Shown in pieces: positions 1 to 7,193 of a stretch of DNA of 12,803 nucleotides. Origin of the DNA: Hyphomicrobiales bacterium (GTDB lineage: Bacteria > Pseudomonadota > Alphaproteobacteria > Rhizobiales > Beijerinckiaceae); the NCBI GenBank assembly GCA_028290085.1, contig JAQGKN010000450.1, forward strand, positions 1 through 12,803, given 5' to 3'. The stretch's first letter is position 1. Every line of letters begins with the position of its first letter. A program made the translations under genes and the position numbers. The notes under the pieces are model-generated. The model worked only from the letters and a program-made list of their open reading frames with translations. It did no database searches and was not told where the DNA came from.

Positions 1-33
1 CTTTTTCTTTGACGTGTCGGTCGCGTTCATCAT
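1..33 (-). CDS. 5' end of an unidentified gene running off the left edge
   Basis: Only the first 11 codons are visible, reading MMNATDTSKKK from the ATG at 33-31. A second in-frame ATG follows at 30-28. The start is supported by a near-perfect Shine-Dalgarno AGGAG at 41-45 on the minus strand, 7 nt before the first ATG, and by its position on the same strand 90 nt downstream of lutC. The gene could be the last member of the lut operon or a separate unit. Eleven residues are too few to name a product. A 31-codon plus-strand reading over the same bases has no comparable support. Confidence 0.5.
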   Translation of the reverse strand, partial: MMNATDTSKKK

Positions 34-40
34 GGCTGAA

Positions 41-45
41 CTCCT
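41..45 (-). promoter_or_regulatory. Ribosome binding site of the left-edge partial gene
   Basis: AGGAG on the minus strand lies 7 nt before the ATG at 33-31. It is the main reason for calling a gene start here. Confidence 0.5.
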
Positions 46-59
46 CGTTCCCGCCATCA

Positions 60-85
60 CAACGCACCATAACGCCGTTGCGTTG
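60..85. promoter_or_regulatory. 7-bp inverted repeat between lutC and the left-edge gene
   Basis: CAACGCA at 60-66 is matched by its exact reverse complement TGCGTTG at 79-85, with a 12-nt spacer. The spacer itself holds a smaller AACG/CGTT pair. It sits 27-52 nt upstream of the minus-strand start at 33. It could be a repressor operator or a weak intercistronic hairpin. There is no T-run after it, so it is a poor intrinsic terminator. Confidence 0.25.
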
Positions 86-123
86 CAGCCTTTGTCGTCA
101 AGGCGACGATTTCGCTGGAGTGC

Positions 124-786
124 CTAAGGCGTGACCAGAATATGCAGGCGGCGCGGCCCGTGCGCGCCCAGCAGCAGCGTCTGCTCGATATCAGCGGAGC
201 GGGACGGTCCCGTAATGATATTGACGGTGCGCGGCATCAGCGCCTTGCCGAGCGCCGAGCGCAGGCGAACCCAGACAGACTCGAGGTCCGCGCAGAGATC
301 GGCGGCCGACAGCACGATGAGATGATTGTCGGGCAGATAGTTCAGCGTGTTCGGATTGTCGACACCCGAGAGGACCACCAGCGAACCGGTCTCCGCCACC
401 CCGGCGAAGGCGTGGCTGAGCGCGGTGAGATCGGCGCCGTGCGAGCGCCCGTGCAGCACATTCAGGCCGGTCCAGTCGAGCCCTGTGAGCCGCGCGTCGT
501 CGCCCATGCGGATTTCGGGGGGGAGCCCTGCTTCACTGAGGAAACGCGCGACCTCGCCCGGTACATCGCTGCGGTTCGCCAGCATCACGAAGCTGGCTGA
601 CACACGCTGCGCCTCCGCGACGAAGGTCGCCATGCGCGTGGCCTCGTCGCCCTGACCGCGCGCGGGGATAGGCCCACGCGGCGCCTGTTCGAGCCGTTGC
701 GCGACAATGCTGCGCCGGGTCGATTCCTGGCCGGTGACGCCGAGCGAGCGGCGGATGTTGGAGAGAACGTCGTCGCGCGCGCTCAT
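124..786 (-). CDS. lutC: LutC, LUD-domain subunit of the L-lactate oxidation complex
   Basis: This 220-aa protein belongs to the LutC/YkgG family, the small LUD-domain subunit of the LutABC complex that oxidises L-lactate to pyruvate in the cytoplasm. The opening MSARDDVLSNIRRSLG is typical of the family. The conserved LUD features follow: AETGSLVVLSG at residues 131-141, LPDNHLIVL at 151-159, and a C-terminal glycine-rich stretch at about 189-212 that contains ITGPSRSADIE. No cysteine motif is present, as expected for this subunit. The open frame continues upstream to about 1242, but that part lies inside lutB and is not family-like. The chosen ATG at 786-784 overlaps the lutB TGA by one base (TGATG), so translation is probably coupled. 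The length is normal for the family and I see no damage. The family call is firm; lactate as the substrate is inferred from homology and operon context. Confidence 0.93.
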   Translation of the reverse strand: MSARDDVLSNIRRSLGVTGQESTRRSIVAQRLEQAPRGPIPARGQGDEATRMATFVAEAQRVSASFVMLANRSDVPGEVARFLSEAGLPPEIRMGDDARLTGLDWTGLNVLHGRSHGADLTALSHAFAGVAETGSLVVLSGVDNPNTLNYLPDNHLIVLSAADLCADLESVWVRLRSALGKALMPRTVNIITGPSRSADIEQTLLLGAHGPRRLHILVTP

Positions 787-2216
787 CAGCGTCGTCCTCC
801 CCGCCGCGCCCGCCACGCCGTCTGAAACGTTTGTCCCGAGGGGGCAGGCAAATCGCGATATTTCGTCCAGCCGCCCGCGAATGGCAGCGATGCGAACCGC
901 CCCTTCGTGCGCCCGAAGAAGCCTAGCATCCGCATGGCGAGCGCGGTCGCAGGCTTGTAGAGCGCGGGCCGGCTCGCGAAGAACGCCCACAGCGCGAGCC
1001 CGCCGCGTTGCACAGCGGGCGTCAGATGCCGCTCGAACTCGCGCTCGCGCCAATGCCGCATGAGCTTGGGCAGTGGAATGCGCACGGGGCAGACGCTTTC
1101 GCAGCGCCCGCAGAAGGTCGAGGCATTGGGCAATTGCCCGCCCTTCTCGACGCCGATCAGCGACGGCGTCAGCACTGCGCCCATGGGGCCGGGATAGACC
1201 CAGCCGTAAGCATGCCCACCCACTGCATGATAGACGGGGCAATGGTTCATGCAGGCGCCGCAGCGGATGCAGCGAAGCATGTCCTCGAATTCGCCGCCGA
1301 GCATGGCCGAGCGGCCATTGTCAACGAGCACGACATGATAGGCCTCGGGGCCATCGGGATCTTCCGCGCGGCGCGGCCCGGTCGACAGCGTCGTATAGAC
1401 CGACATGTCCTGGCCGGTGGCCGAGCGCGCGAGCACACGCAGCAATTGCGAGGCGTCTTCCAGCGTCGGCACGATCTTCTCGATGGACGCGATGACGATA
1501 TGCACCTTCGGCAGCGTCTGCGTCAGGTCGCCATTGCCTTCGTTCGTCACGATGATCGACGTGCCGGTTTCCGCGATCAGGAAATTTGCGCCGGTGATGC
1601 CGACATCCGCCGCCAGAAACTTCTCGCGCAGGATGCCACGCGCTTCGGTGAGAAGCTGCACCGGCTGCGAGAGATCGCGGTCAACAGCCAGATGCGTGTG
1701 CACGCGGCGGAAATCCTGCTCGACCTGTTCCTTCGTCAGATGCACGGCGGGCGCGATGATATGCGAGGGCGTCTCGTGCCGCAGCTGGATGATATATTCG
1801 CCGAGATCGGTCTCGACGGCGACCATGCCCGCGGCCTCGATGGCATCGTTGAGCCCGATCTCTTCCGAGACCATGCTCTTGCCCTTGGTGACGCTTTTCG
1901 CCCCATGTGTGCGGCAGATATCGACGATTGTCTTGCAGGCCTCCTCCGAGCTGCGCGCGAAATGCACATGCCCGCCCGCGTCGCGCACACGTTGTTCGTA
2001 GTGCTCGATATAGAGATCGAGATGGGCGAGCACGTGATCCTTGATGTCGCGCGCATTGTCGCGCAGGTCATCGAACTCGGGCAGGCGCGCGACGGCGGCC
2101 GCGCGCTTGGCGATGAAGCCGCCCTGTACATGGCCGAGCGCCTTCTGCAATTCGGTGTCGCCGAGCGCCTGATGCGCATTAGCCTTGAAGGCCGGTGTGG
2201 TGGGATGAAGGCTCAC
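786..2216 (-). CDS. lutB: LutB, iron-sulfur LUD-domain subunit of the L-lactate oxidation complex
   Basis: This 476-aa protein is the LutB/YkgF subunit. A LUD domain fills roughly residues 65-300 and includes AETGTSIIVTNEGNGD at 215-230. A ferredoxin-like module follows: CIRCGACMNHCP gives Cys316, Cys319, Cys322 and Cys326, and CGRCESVCP gives Cys369, Cys372 and Cys376. These motifs are expected to bind [4Fe-4S] clusters. A C-terminal extension typical of LutB closes the protein. The frame is open upstream to 2465, but that region overlaps lutA. The GTG at 2216-2214, which overlaps the lutA TGA by four bases (GTGA), gives the normal N-terminus MSLHPTTPAF and fits coupled translation. LutB is the electron-carrying core between the LutA CCG domains and LutC. 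Length and motifs look intact. Confidence 0.94.
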   Translation of the reverse strand: MSLHPTTPAFKANAHQALGDTELQKALGHVQGGFIAKRAAAVARLPEFDDLRDNARDIKDHVLAHLDLYIEHYEQRVRDAGGHVHFARSSEEACKTIVDICRTHGAKSVTKGKSMVSEEIGLNDAIEAAGMVAVETDLGEYIIQLRHETPSHIIAPAVHLTKEQVEQDFRRVHTHLAVDRDLSQPVQLLTEARGILREKFLAADVGITGANFLIAETGTSIIVTNEGNGDLTQTLPKVHIVIASIEKIVPTLEDASQLLRVLARSATGQDMSVYTTLSTGPRRAEDPDGPEAYHVVLVDNGRSAMLGGEFEDMLRCIRCGACMNHCPVYHAVGGHAYGWVYPGPMGAVLTPSLIGVEKGGQLPNASTFCGRCESVCPVRIPLPKLMRHWREREFERHLTPAVQRGGLALWAFFASRPALYKPATALAMRMLGFFGRTKGRFASLPFAGGWTKYRDLPAPSGQTFQTAWRARRGGRR

Positions 2217-2998
2217 GACTTGACCTCCCGCGCCGCGCCGATCGGCGGCTCGTCCGTCAGGCCCGCCAGCACTTCGGCGACGTGGCGCACTTGGATGGCG
2301 CTGCCTGCGCGCGACAATTTCCCGGCCATGTTCATGAGGCAGCCGAGGTCGCCTGCTAGCAGCAAAGGTGCGCCGGAGGCCGTGACATGTGCGGCTTTCT
2401 TGGAAACGATGGCGTCGGAGATTTCGCCGTATTTTACAGCAAACGTCCCGCCGAAACCGCAGCACACATCCGCCTCGTCCATCTCGACCAGTTCGAGCCC
2501 GCGCACGCTCGCCAGCAGCTTGCGCGGCTGATCGTGGATGCCGAGTTCCCGAAGGCCCGAGCAGGAATCGTGGTAGGTGACGGGCCCCTCATAGGCGGCA
2601 TCGACAGTGGTCACGCCCCGCACATCGGTGAGGAAGCTGACCAGCTCATATGTCTTGCCCGCGAAATCGCGCGCACGGCGCGCCAGTTGCGGCTCATCCT
2701 CGAACAATTCAGGATAATGGCGCGAGATCATGCCCCCGCAGGAGCCTGAGGGCACGACGATATAATCGCAGCCCGAAAAGGCATCCATCATCTGCAAGGC
2801 GAGCGCGCGCGAGGTCTGGCGGTCGCCGGAATTATAGGCCGGTTGTCCGCAGCAGGTCTGTGGCGGCACCACCACCTCGCAACCCGCATCTTCGAGCAGT
2901 TTCGCAGCCGCGAAGCCGACGGCGGGGCGGAACAGATCCACGAGGCAAGTCGCGAAAAGGCCGACCCTCGGCGGGCGGGTGGGCAGGCTTTCGGCCAC
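2213..2998 (-). CDS. lutA: LutA, CCG-domain subunit of the L-lactate oxidation complex
   Basis: This 261-aa protein is the LutA/YkgE subunit, built from two cysteine-rich CCG domains of the kind found in heterodisulfide reductase and GlcF. Key elements are CLVD at 18-21, TCCGQPAYNSGD from 48 (Cys49-Cys50), SCGG at 86-89, HDSCSGLRELG at 143-153, VCCGFGGTF at 178-186 and GDLGC ending at Cys220. The frame runs upstream to 3220 without family-like sequence, so I place the start at the GTG 2998-2996. That gives MAESLPTRPPRVGLFATC and is preceded by GGAG six nt away. It is the first gene of a lutABC transcript. No LutR-type regulator or lactate permease lies next to it in the window. The family call is firm and the substrate is inferred. 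Confidence 0.93.
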   Translation of the reverse strand: MAESLPTRPPRVGLFATCLVDLFRPAVGFAAAKLLEDAGCEVVVPPQTCCGQPAYNSGDRQTSRALALQMMDAFSGCDYIVVPSGSCGGMISRHYPELFEDEPQLARRARDFAGKTYELVSFLTDVRGVTTVDAAYEGPVTYHDSCSGLRELGIHDQPRKLLASVRGLELVEMDEADVCCGFGGTFAVKYGEISDAIVSKKAAHVTASGAPLLLAGDLGCLMNMAGKLSRAGSAIQVRHVAEVLAGLTDEPPIGAAREVKS

Positions 2999-3004
2999 GG
3001 TGAT

Positions 3005-3008
3005 CTCC
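3005..3008 (-). promoter_or_regulatory. Ribosome binding site deciding the lutA GTG start
   Basis: GGAG on the minus strand is 6 nt upstream of the GTG at 2998. It supports this start over the longer open frame. Confidence 0.45.
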
Positions 3009-3061
3009 GGCGCGGATGGTCCGGCTCGGCGGCCGGCGTGGCGAGAGTGGCGCAGCCCAAG

Positions 3062-3067
3062 TGTCAA
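3062..3067 (-). promoter_or_regulatory. Candidate -35 element for the lutABC operon
   Basis: The minus strand carries a perfect TTGACA 64 nt upstream of the lutA start, in the divergent region shared with the DUF3422 gene. The matching -10 position, 17 nt further on (3039-3044), reads TCGCCA and is poor. Only the -35 half is convincing. Confidence 0.25.
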
Positions 3068-3110
3068 CGCAAGGCGACCAACTGCGCATGGGCCGCCTCG
3101 CGCGCAAGGC

Positions 3111-3140
3111 TTGTGCGGGCGTGGCCAAGGTTCCATGCTA
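3111..3140 (+). promoter_or_regulatory. Weak candidate promoter for the DUF3422 gene
   Basis: TTGTGC at 3111-3116 and ATGCTA at 3135-3140 are separated by 18 nt. Transcription would begin about 15 nt before the start codon, leaving a very short leader. Both boxes match the consensus only partly. Confidence 0.2.
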
Positions 3141-3161
3141 GCGTCAGGTGGAGACATCGCA

Positions 3162-4448
3162 ATGACCAACCCGACGGGCATGTTTCCCAACCTCCGCCCG
3201 CATCCCGAGCGTGTGGCCATTCTCGGCGAAGTTCATGCGCGGCCATTCCATGCTTTGGCCACGCCAGCCCGGCTCATCCACTACGCCTTCATGACCAGCA
3301 GCGAGGAAGCGCAGGCCGACCGCGCGTCCCTGGCGCAATTCTGCCGCGACAATGGGCTGCCGGTTCTCTCGGAAGACGCGCGGCAGGCGCGCATGACGCT
3401 CGGCGCCGAAACACTCCGGTGGGAGCAGCATAGCGAATTCACGACCTACACGGTCGAATTCGCAGGCAATCCGGACGTGCCTTTCGCACCACCCGCTGGC
3501 GCACTGGCTTCCGCCTTCGCGGTGCTGCCAGCACCCGGCCGTCATCTCGCCTCCGCCGATCTGCATCTGCTGAAGCCGTCGCAGGAGCCCGACCTCTCTG
3601 CCCTGTTTGACACAACGAGCCTCGCGGCCTCCCGCGTGATGGGAGGGCGGGCGTTGATCGCGGCGGATTTCCAAACGGTAGACGGCTTCGTGCGCATTCT
3701 TGTGCTGGACAGGGGGCTCGACGCGGCGTCGGCGGGAGCGCTCGCGGTGCGCCTTCTGGAAATCGAGACTTATCGCCTTCTGGCTCTGCTCGGCTTGCCC
3801 GAAGCGCAGCGCCTTTCGCCCTCGGTCGGCGAGGCCGAGGCGACGCTGGCTGCCATCAGCAATGCCATGGCGGCAGCTGGCGGGCTCGAATCGGACAATG
3901 TGCTGCTCGAAAGGCTGACCGCACTTGCCGCGAGGTCCGAAGCGGAAGCCACCAGCGCCGCCTTCCGCTTCGGCGCCAGCCGCGCCTATGACGGCATCGT
4001 GCAGCAGCGGCTCGTCGCCATTGGCGAGGAGCCCATCGGCCCCATGCCCACCATCGCTGCCTTCCTGTCGCGCCGCATGCACCCGGCCATCCGCACCTGC
4101 CAGATGCTGCAGGACCGGCAAGGCGACCTCTCGCAAAAGCTCGCCCGCGCCGCCAACCTGCTGCGCACCCGGGTCGACGTCGAGATCGAGCGTCAGAACC
4201 GAGATCTCCTGCGCTCCATGAATGTCCGCGCCCGCCTGCAATTGCGGCTCCAGCAGACGGTCGAGGGCCTCTCCATCGCAGCCATCAGCTATTACGTCGT
4301 GGGGCTCGCGGGCTATATCCTGAAGGCGGCCAAGGAGGTTGGCTACCTGCCGATCGATCCAACCGTGGCGACCGCCCTGTTCGTGCCGGTCGCCGTATTG
4401 GTGATCGCGCTGGTGCTCCACCGAATCCGGCGCGCGCATACGGATTGA
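3162..4448 (+). CDS. DUF3422 family membrane protein
   Basis: This 428-aa protein matches the proteobacterial DUF3422 family, whose function is unknown. Family hallmarks are LRPHPERVAILGEVHARPF near the N-terminus and SRRMHPAIRTC in the second half. A helical, probably coiled-coil stretch follows (about residues 325-368, rich in Arg/Gln/Leu). Two hydrophobic segments near the C-terminus (about 369-388 and 403-420) should be membrane helices, ending in a basic tail RIRRAHTD. The architecture is a large soluble domain anchored by a C-terminal hairpin. The open frame starts earlier (2979), but the ATG at 3162 gives MTNPTGMFPNLRPHPER and follows an AGGTGGAG at 3146-3153. The gene is divergent from lutABC and lies upstream of glcDEF on the same strand. 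This context suggests, but does not show, a link to 2-hydroxyacid metabolism. Confidence 0.9.
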   Translation: MTNPTGMFPNLRPHPERVAILGEVHARPFHALATPARLIHYAFMTSSEEAQADRASLAQFCRDNGLPVLSEDARQARMTLGAETLRWEQHSEFTTYTVEFAGNPDVPFAPPAGALASAFAVLPAPGRHLASADLHLLKPSQEPDLSALFDTTSLAASRVMGGRALIAADFQTVDGFVRILVLDRGLDAASAGALAVRLLEIETYRLLALLGLPEAQRLSPSVGEAEATLAAISNAMAAAGGLESDNVLLERLTALAARSEAEATSAAFRFGASRAYDGIVQQRLVAIGEEPIGPMPTIAAFLSRRMHPAIRTCQMLQDRQGDLSQKLARAANLLRTRVDVEIERQNRDLLRSMNVRARLQLRLQQTVEGLSIAAISYYVVGLAGYILKAAKEVGYLPIDPTVATALFVPVAVLVIALVLHRIRRAHTD

Positions 4449-4476
4449 GGCGCCGCCCCAACAGCCGGAGGTAGGG

Positions 4477-4506
4477 GTGCTCGCCGCCTCTCAAATGGGG
4501 TAGAAT
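4477..4506 (+). promoter_or_regulatory. Candidate promoter of the glcDEF operon
   Basis: TAGAAT at 4501-4506 matches the -10 consensus at five of six positions. GTGCTC at 4477-4482 is a weak -35 with an 18-nt spacer. Initiation near 4513 would leave a leader of about 40 nt that ends in the GGGGGA ribosome site before the ATG at 4555. GAGGCG (4447-4452) and CGCCTC (4485-4490), flanking the end of the DUF3422 gene, could pair as a weak stem that separates the two units. Confidence 0.35.
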
Positions 4507-4554
4507 TACTCATAACCACGGCGGGAGACCGTCCGATATTGCGGGGGAAATGCC

Positions 4555-5988
4555 ATGTCGATCCTGTTTCCCATTCCAGATCAGGACATTCTCGAACGTC
4601 GAGACGAAATCGTTGCCGGACTCGGCGCGTTGCTTCCGCCTGAATGTCTCGTCACCACACTCGACGAGCGCCGCGCCTTCGAGACCGATGCGCTGACGGC
4701 CTATCGTCACATCCCGCTGGCAGTTGCCCTTCCGCGCTCGACCGAAGAAGTCGCCGCCGTCCTGCGCTATTGTCATGAGCACAACGTGTTTGTCGTCGCG
4801 CGCGGCGCGGGCACGTCGCTGTCGGGCGGGGCGATTCCGCAGGAAGACGCGATCGTTCTGGGCCTGTCGAAGCTCAACAAAATCCTCGACATCAATTTCC
4901 CGGGTCGCACCATGCGCGTGCAATCGGGCGTCACCAATCTCTCGATCACGGAAGCCGTTTCCGCCGAAGGATATTTTTACGCACCCGATCCCTCGTCGCA
5001 ACTAGCCTGCACCATCGGCGGCAATATCGCGATGAATTCCGGCGGCGCGCATTGCCTGAAATATGGCGTAACCACCAATTATATTCTGGGCCTGCGCTTG
5101 GTGCTGATGGACTGCACCGTGGTCGAACTCGGCGGCGAGGCGCTCGATTCGCCCGGCCTTGATCTACTCGGTCTGATGATTGGCTCCGAAGGCCAGCTCG
5201 GCATCGTCACCGAAGCGACCGTGCGCATCTTGCGCGCGGCAGAGGCGGCGCGTCCCGTGCTCTTCGGCTTCGAGACGAGCGAGGCGGCAGGTGCCTGCGT
5301 CGCTGCCATCGTGGGTGCGGGCATCATCCCGGTCGCCATGGAATTCATGGACAAGGAGGCCATCGCCATCTGCGAAGCCTTTGCCAAAGCGGGCTATCCG
5401 CTCGATGTCGGCGCGATGCTCATCATCGAGGTCGAAGGCTCAGTGGCCGAGATGGATGTGCAATTGAAGCGCATCGTCGACATCGCTCATCAGCACGGCG
5501 TGCAAGTCGTCAAGGAAAGCCGCTCGGCGCTGGAAACCGCGCTCATCTGGAAGGGCCGCAAATCCGCTTTCGGCGCCACGGGCCGCATCGCCGATTACAT
5601 CTGCATGGACGGCACCGTGCCGACGGGCCAGCTCAGCTATGTTCTGAAGCGCACGGCGGAAATCTGCGCGGGCTATGGCCTGCGTGTCGCCAACGTTTTC
5701 CACGCGGGCGACGGCAACATGCATCCGCTGATCCTCTACAACGTCAACGATCCCGCCGAATGCGAGAAGGCCGAGCAGGCGGGCATGGACATCCTGCGCC
5801 TCTGTGTCGAAGCGGGCGGTTGCCTGACCGGCGAACATGGTGTCGGCATCGAAAAACGCGATCTCATGCACCATCAGTTCACGCCCGACGATCTCAACCA
5901 GCAAATGCGTGTGCGCGCCGTGTTCGATCCTCAATGGCTGCTCAATCCGGCCAAGGTTTTCCCGCTTGAAGGCAGGGTCGCAGCGTGA
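4555..5988 (+). CDS. glcD: GlcD, FAD-binding catalytic subunit of glycolate oxidase
   Basis: This 477-aa FAD-linked oxidase is the GlcD subunit of glycolate oxidase (glycolate to glyoxylate, electrons passed on through GlcF). An N-terminal PCMH-type FAD domain (about 35-230) contains RGAGTSLSGG at 83-92 and a second nucleotide-contact region at 152-170 (TIGGNIAMNSGGAHCLKYG). The C-terminal FAD-oxidase cap (about 230-470) carries HAGDGNMHP at 383-391 and GEHGVGIEK at 426-434, which include the conserved histidines of the vanillyl-alcohol-oxidase/D-lactate dehydrogenase-type fold. The ATG at 4555 has GGGGGA just upstream. Its TGA overlaps the glcE GTG by four bases. On sequence alone a D-lactate or other D-2-hydroxyacid dehydrogenase would also fit. 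The adjacent glcE and glcF make glycolate oxidase the best call. Confidence 0.93.
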   Translation: MSILFPIPDQDILERRDEIVAGLGALLPPECLVTTLDERRAFETDALTAYRHIPLAVALPRSTEEVAAVLRYCHEHNVFVVARGAGTSLSGGAIPQEDAIVLGLSKLNKILDINFPGRTMRVQSGVTNLSITEAVSAEGYFYAPDPSSQLACTIGGNIAMNSGGAHCLKYGVTTNYILGLRLVLMDCTVVELGGEALDSPGLDLLGLMIGSEGQLGIVTEATVRILRAAEAARPVLFGFETSEAAGACVAAIVGAGIIPVAMEFMDKEAIAICEAFAKAGYPLDVGAMLIIEVEGSVAEMDVQLKRIVDIAHQHGVQVVKESRSALETALIWKGRKSAFGATGRIADYICMDGTVPTGQLSYVLKRTAEICAGYGLRVANVFHAGDGNMHPLILYNVNDPAECEKAEQAGMDILRLCVEAGGCLTGEHGVGIEKRDLMHHQFTPDDLNQQMRVRAVFDPQWLLNPAKVFPLEGRVAA

Positions 5989-7190
5989 GCGCCACCAACA
6001 ACCTCATCCGCTTCGAACCGGCAACCGAAGCGGAGGCCGCCGATACCATCCGCGAGGCGCGGGCCACGGGCCGCAGCTTTTCGATTGAAGGCGGTGGAAC
6101 GCGCCGCGGCTTCGGCCGCCCGGTCACGGCCGACGCCGTGCTGTCGACCCGGCACCTGAGCGGCATCACGCTCTATGAGCCCGCCGAACTGGTGGTCTCG
6201 GCTCGCGCGGGCACGCCGCTGTCGCTGATCGAAGAGACCTTGGCGGAGAAGGGCCAGATGCTGCCCTTCGAGCCCGCCGATTACCGCGCGCTCTATGGCT
6301 CGCACGGCGAGCCGAGTATCGGCGCGGTCGCAGCCTGCAACATTTCCGGCCCCCGCCGCATCCAGGTCGGCGCGGCGCGCGATCATCTGATCGGCGTGCG
6401 CCTCGTCAACGGGCGCGGCGAGGCCGTGAAATCGGGTGGCCGCGTGATGAAGAACGTCACCGGCCTCGATCTCGTGAAATTGTCGTGCGGCGCGCATGGC
6501 ACGCTGGGCCTGCTCACCGAGGTGACCTTCAAACTCGTGCCCATGGCGCCCGCCGAGGCAAGCCTCGTGATCGAGGGGCTCGATGATGCCGGCGCGGTTG
6601 AAGCCATGTCGGCGGCTCTCTCCTCACCCTTTGAAGTCAGCGGCGCGGCGCATCTGCCCGCGGGCCTGAACGGCGCGACGGCCACGACATTGCTGCGGCT
6701 CGAACGCACGCCCGACTCGCTCGACTATCGTTGTGGCCGCCTCATCGAATTGCTCGGGCCCTACGGCACGGCGCGCCGCATTGAGGCACAGGAGAGCCGT
6801 GTGCTCTGGCGCGACATCGCGCAGGTGGCTCCCCTCGCCAAGGCGCAGGCGCCCGCGATCTGGCGGCTGTCGCTGCCCCAACGCACGGCGGCTCAGGCCA
6901 TGGCGGACATTTCGAGCAACATGGGAGCGCGTTATTTCTTCGACTGGGGCGGCGGACTCGTCTGGCTCGCCGTCATGCCTGCCGACGATGCCGGGGCCAG
7001 CGTCGTGCGCCACGCGGTCGCGCAGGCAGGCGGCTACGCGACGCTGATGCGCGCGCCCGACGATGTGCGCACGCGCGTCGATGTTTTCGCGCCGCTCGGT
7101 GCGCCGCTGATGAAAATCACCGCCGGTATCAAGGCGAGCTTCGATCCTGACGGCCTTCTCAATCCGGGCCGCATGTATGCGGGTGTGTGA
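5985..7190 (+). CDS. glcE: GlcE, FAD-binding subunit of glycolate oxidase
   Basis: This 401-aa protein is the second FAD-binding subunit of glycolate oxidase, shorter than GlcD and lacking its HAGDGNMHP metal/substrate motif. The FAD phosphate loop is IEGGGTRRGFGRP at 34-46. A second contact region at 150-182 includes SGGRVMKNVTGLDLVKLSCG. The C-terminus closes with FDPDGLLNPGRMYAGV, the usual ending of these subunits. Translation starts at GTG 5985, within the GTGA overlap with the glcD stop, so the two are coupled. It acts in a GlcDEF complex, and in E. coli all three subunits are needed for activity. The reading frame is intact. Confidence 0.92.
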   Translation: MSATNNLIRFEPATEAEAADTIREARATGRSFSIEGGGTRRGFGRPVTADAVLSTRHLSGITLYEPAELVVSARAGTPLSLIEETLAEKGQMLPFEPADYRALYGSHGEPSIGAVAACNISGPRRIQVGAARDHLIGVRLVNGRGEAVKSGGRVMKNVTGLDLVKLSCGAHGTLGLLTEVTFKLVPMAPAEASLVIEGLDDAGAVEAMSAALSSPFEVSGAAHLPAGLNGATATTLLRLERTPDSLDYRCGRLIELLGPYGTARRIEAQESRVLWRDIAQVAPLAKAQAPAIWRLSLPQRTAAQAMADISSNMGARYFFDWGGGLVWLAVMPADDAGASVVRHAVAQAGGYATLMRAPDDVRTRVDVFAPLGAPLMKITAGIKASFDPDGLLNPGRMYAGV

Positions 7191-7193
7191 GCC

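Noticed and set aside
787..1242. A longer LutC reaching upstream to 1242
   Set aside because: The extra 151 residues lie wholly inside lutB in another frame and are Arg/Ala-rich without similarity to LUD proteins. The start overlapping the lutB stop gives a normal LutC.
1008..2531. A 507-codon open frame on the plus strand across lutB and the end of lutA
   Set aside because: It is antisense to genes with clear motifs. Its composition (His/Arg/Asp/Gly-rich, no domain) is that of a GC-rich shadow frame, and there is no ribosome site at its start.
3144..4439. A 431-codon open frame on the minus strand opposite the DUF3422 gene
   Set aside because: It has shadow composition with no domain, and the plus strand has family motifs and membrane helices.
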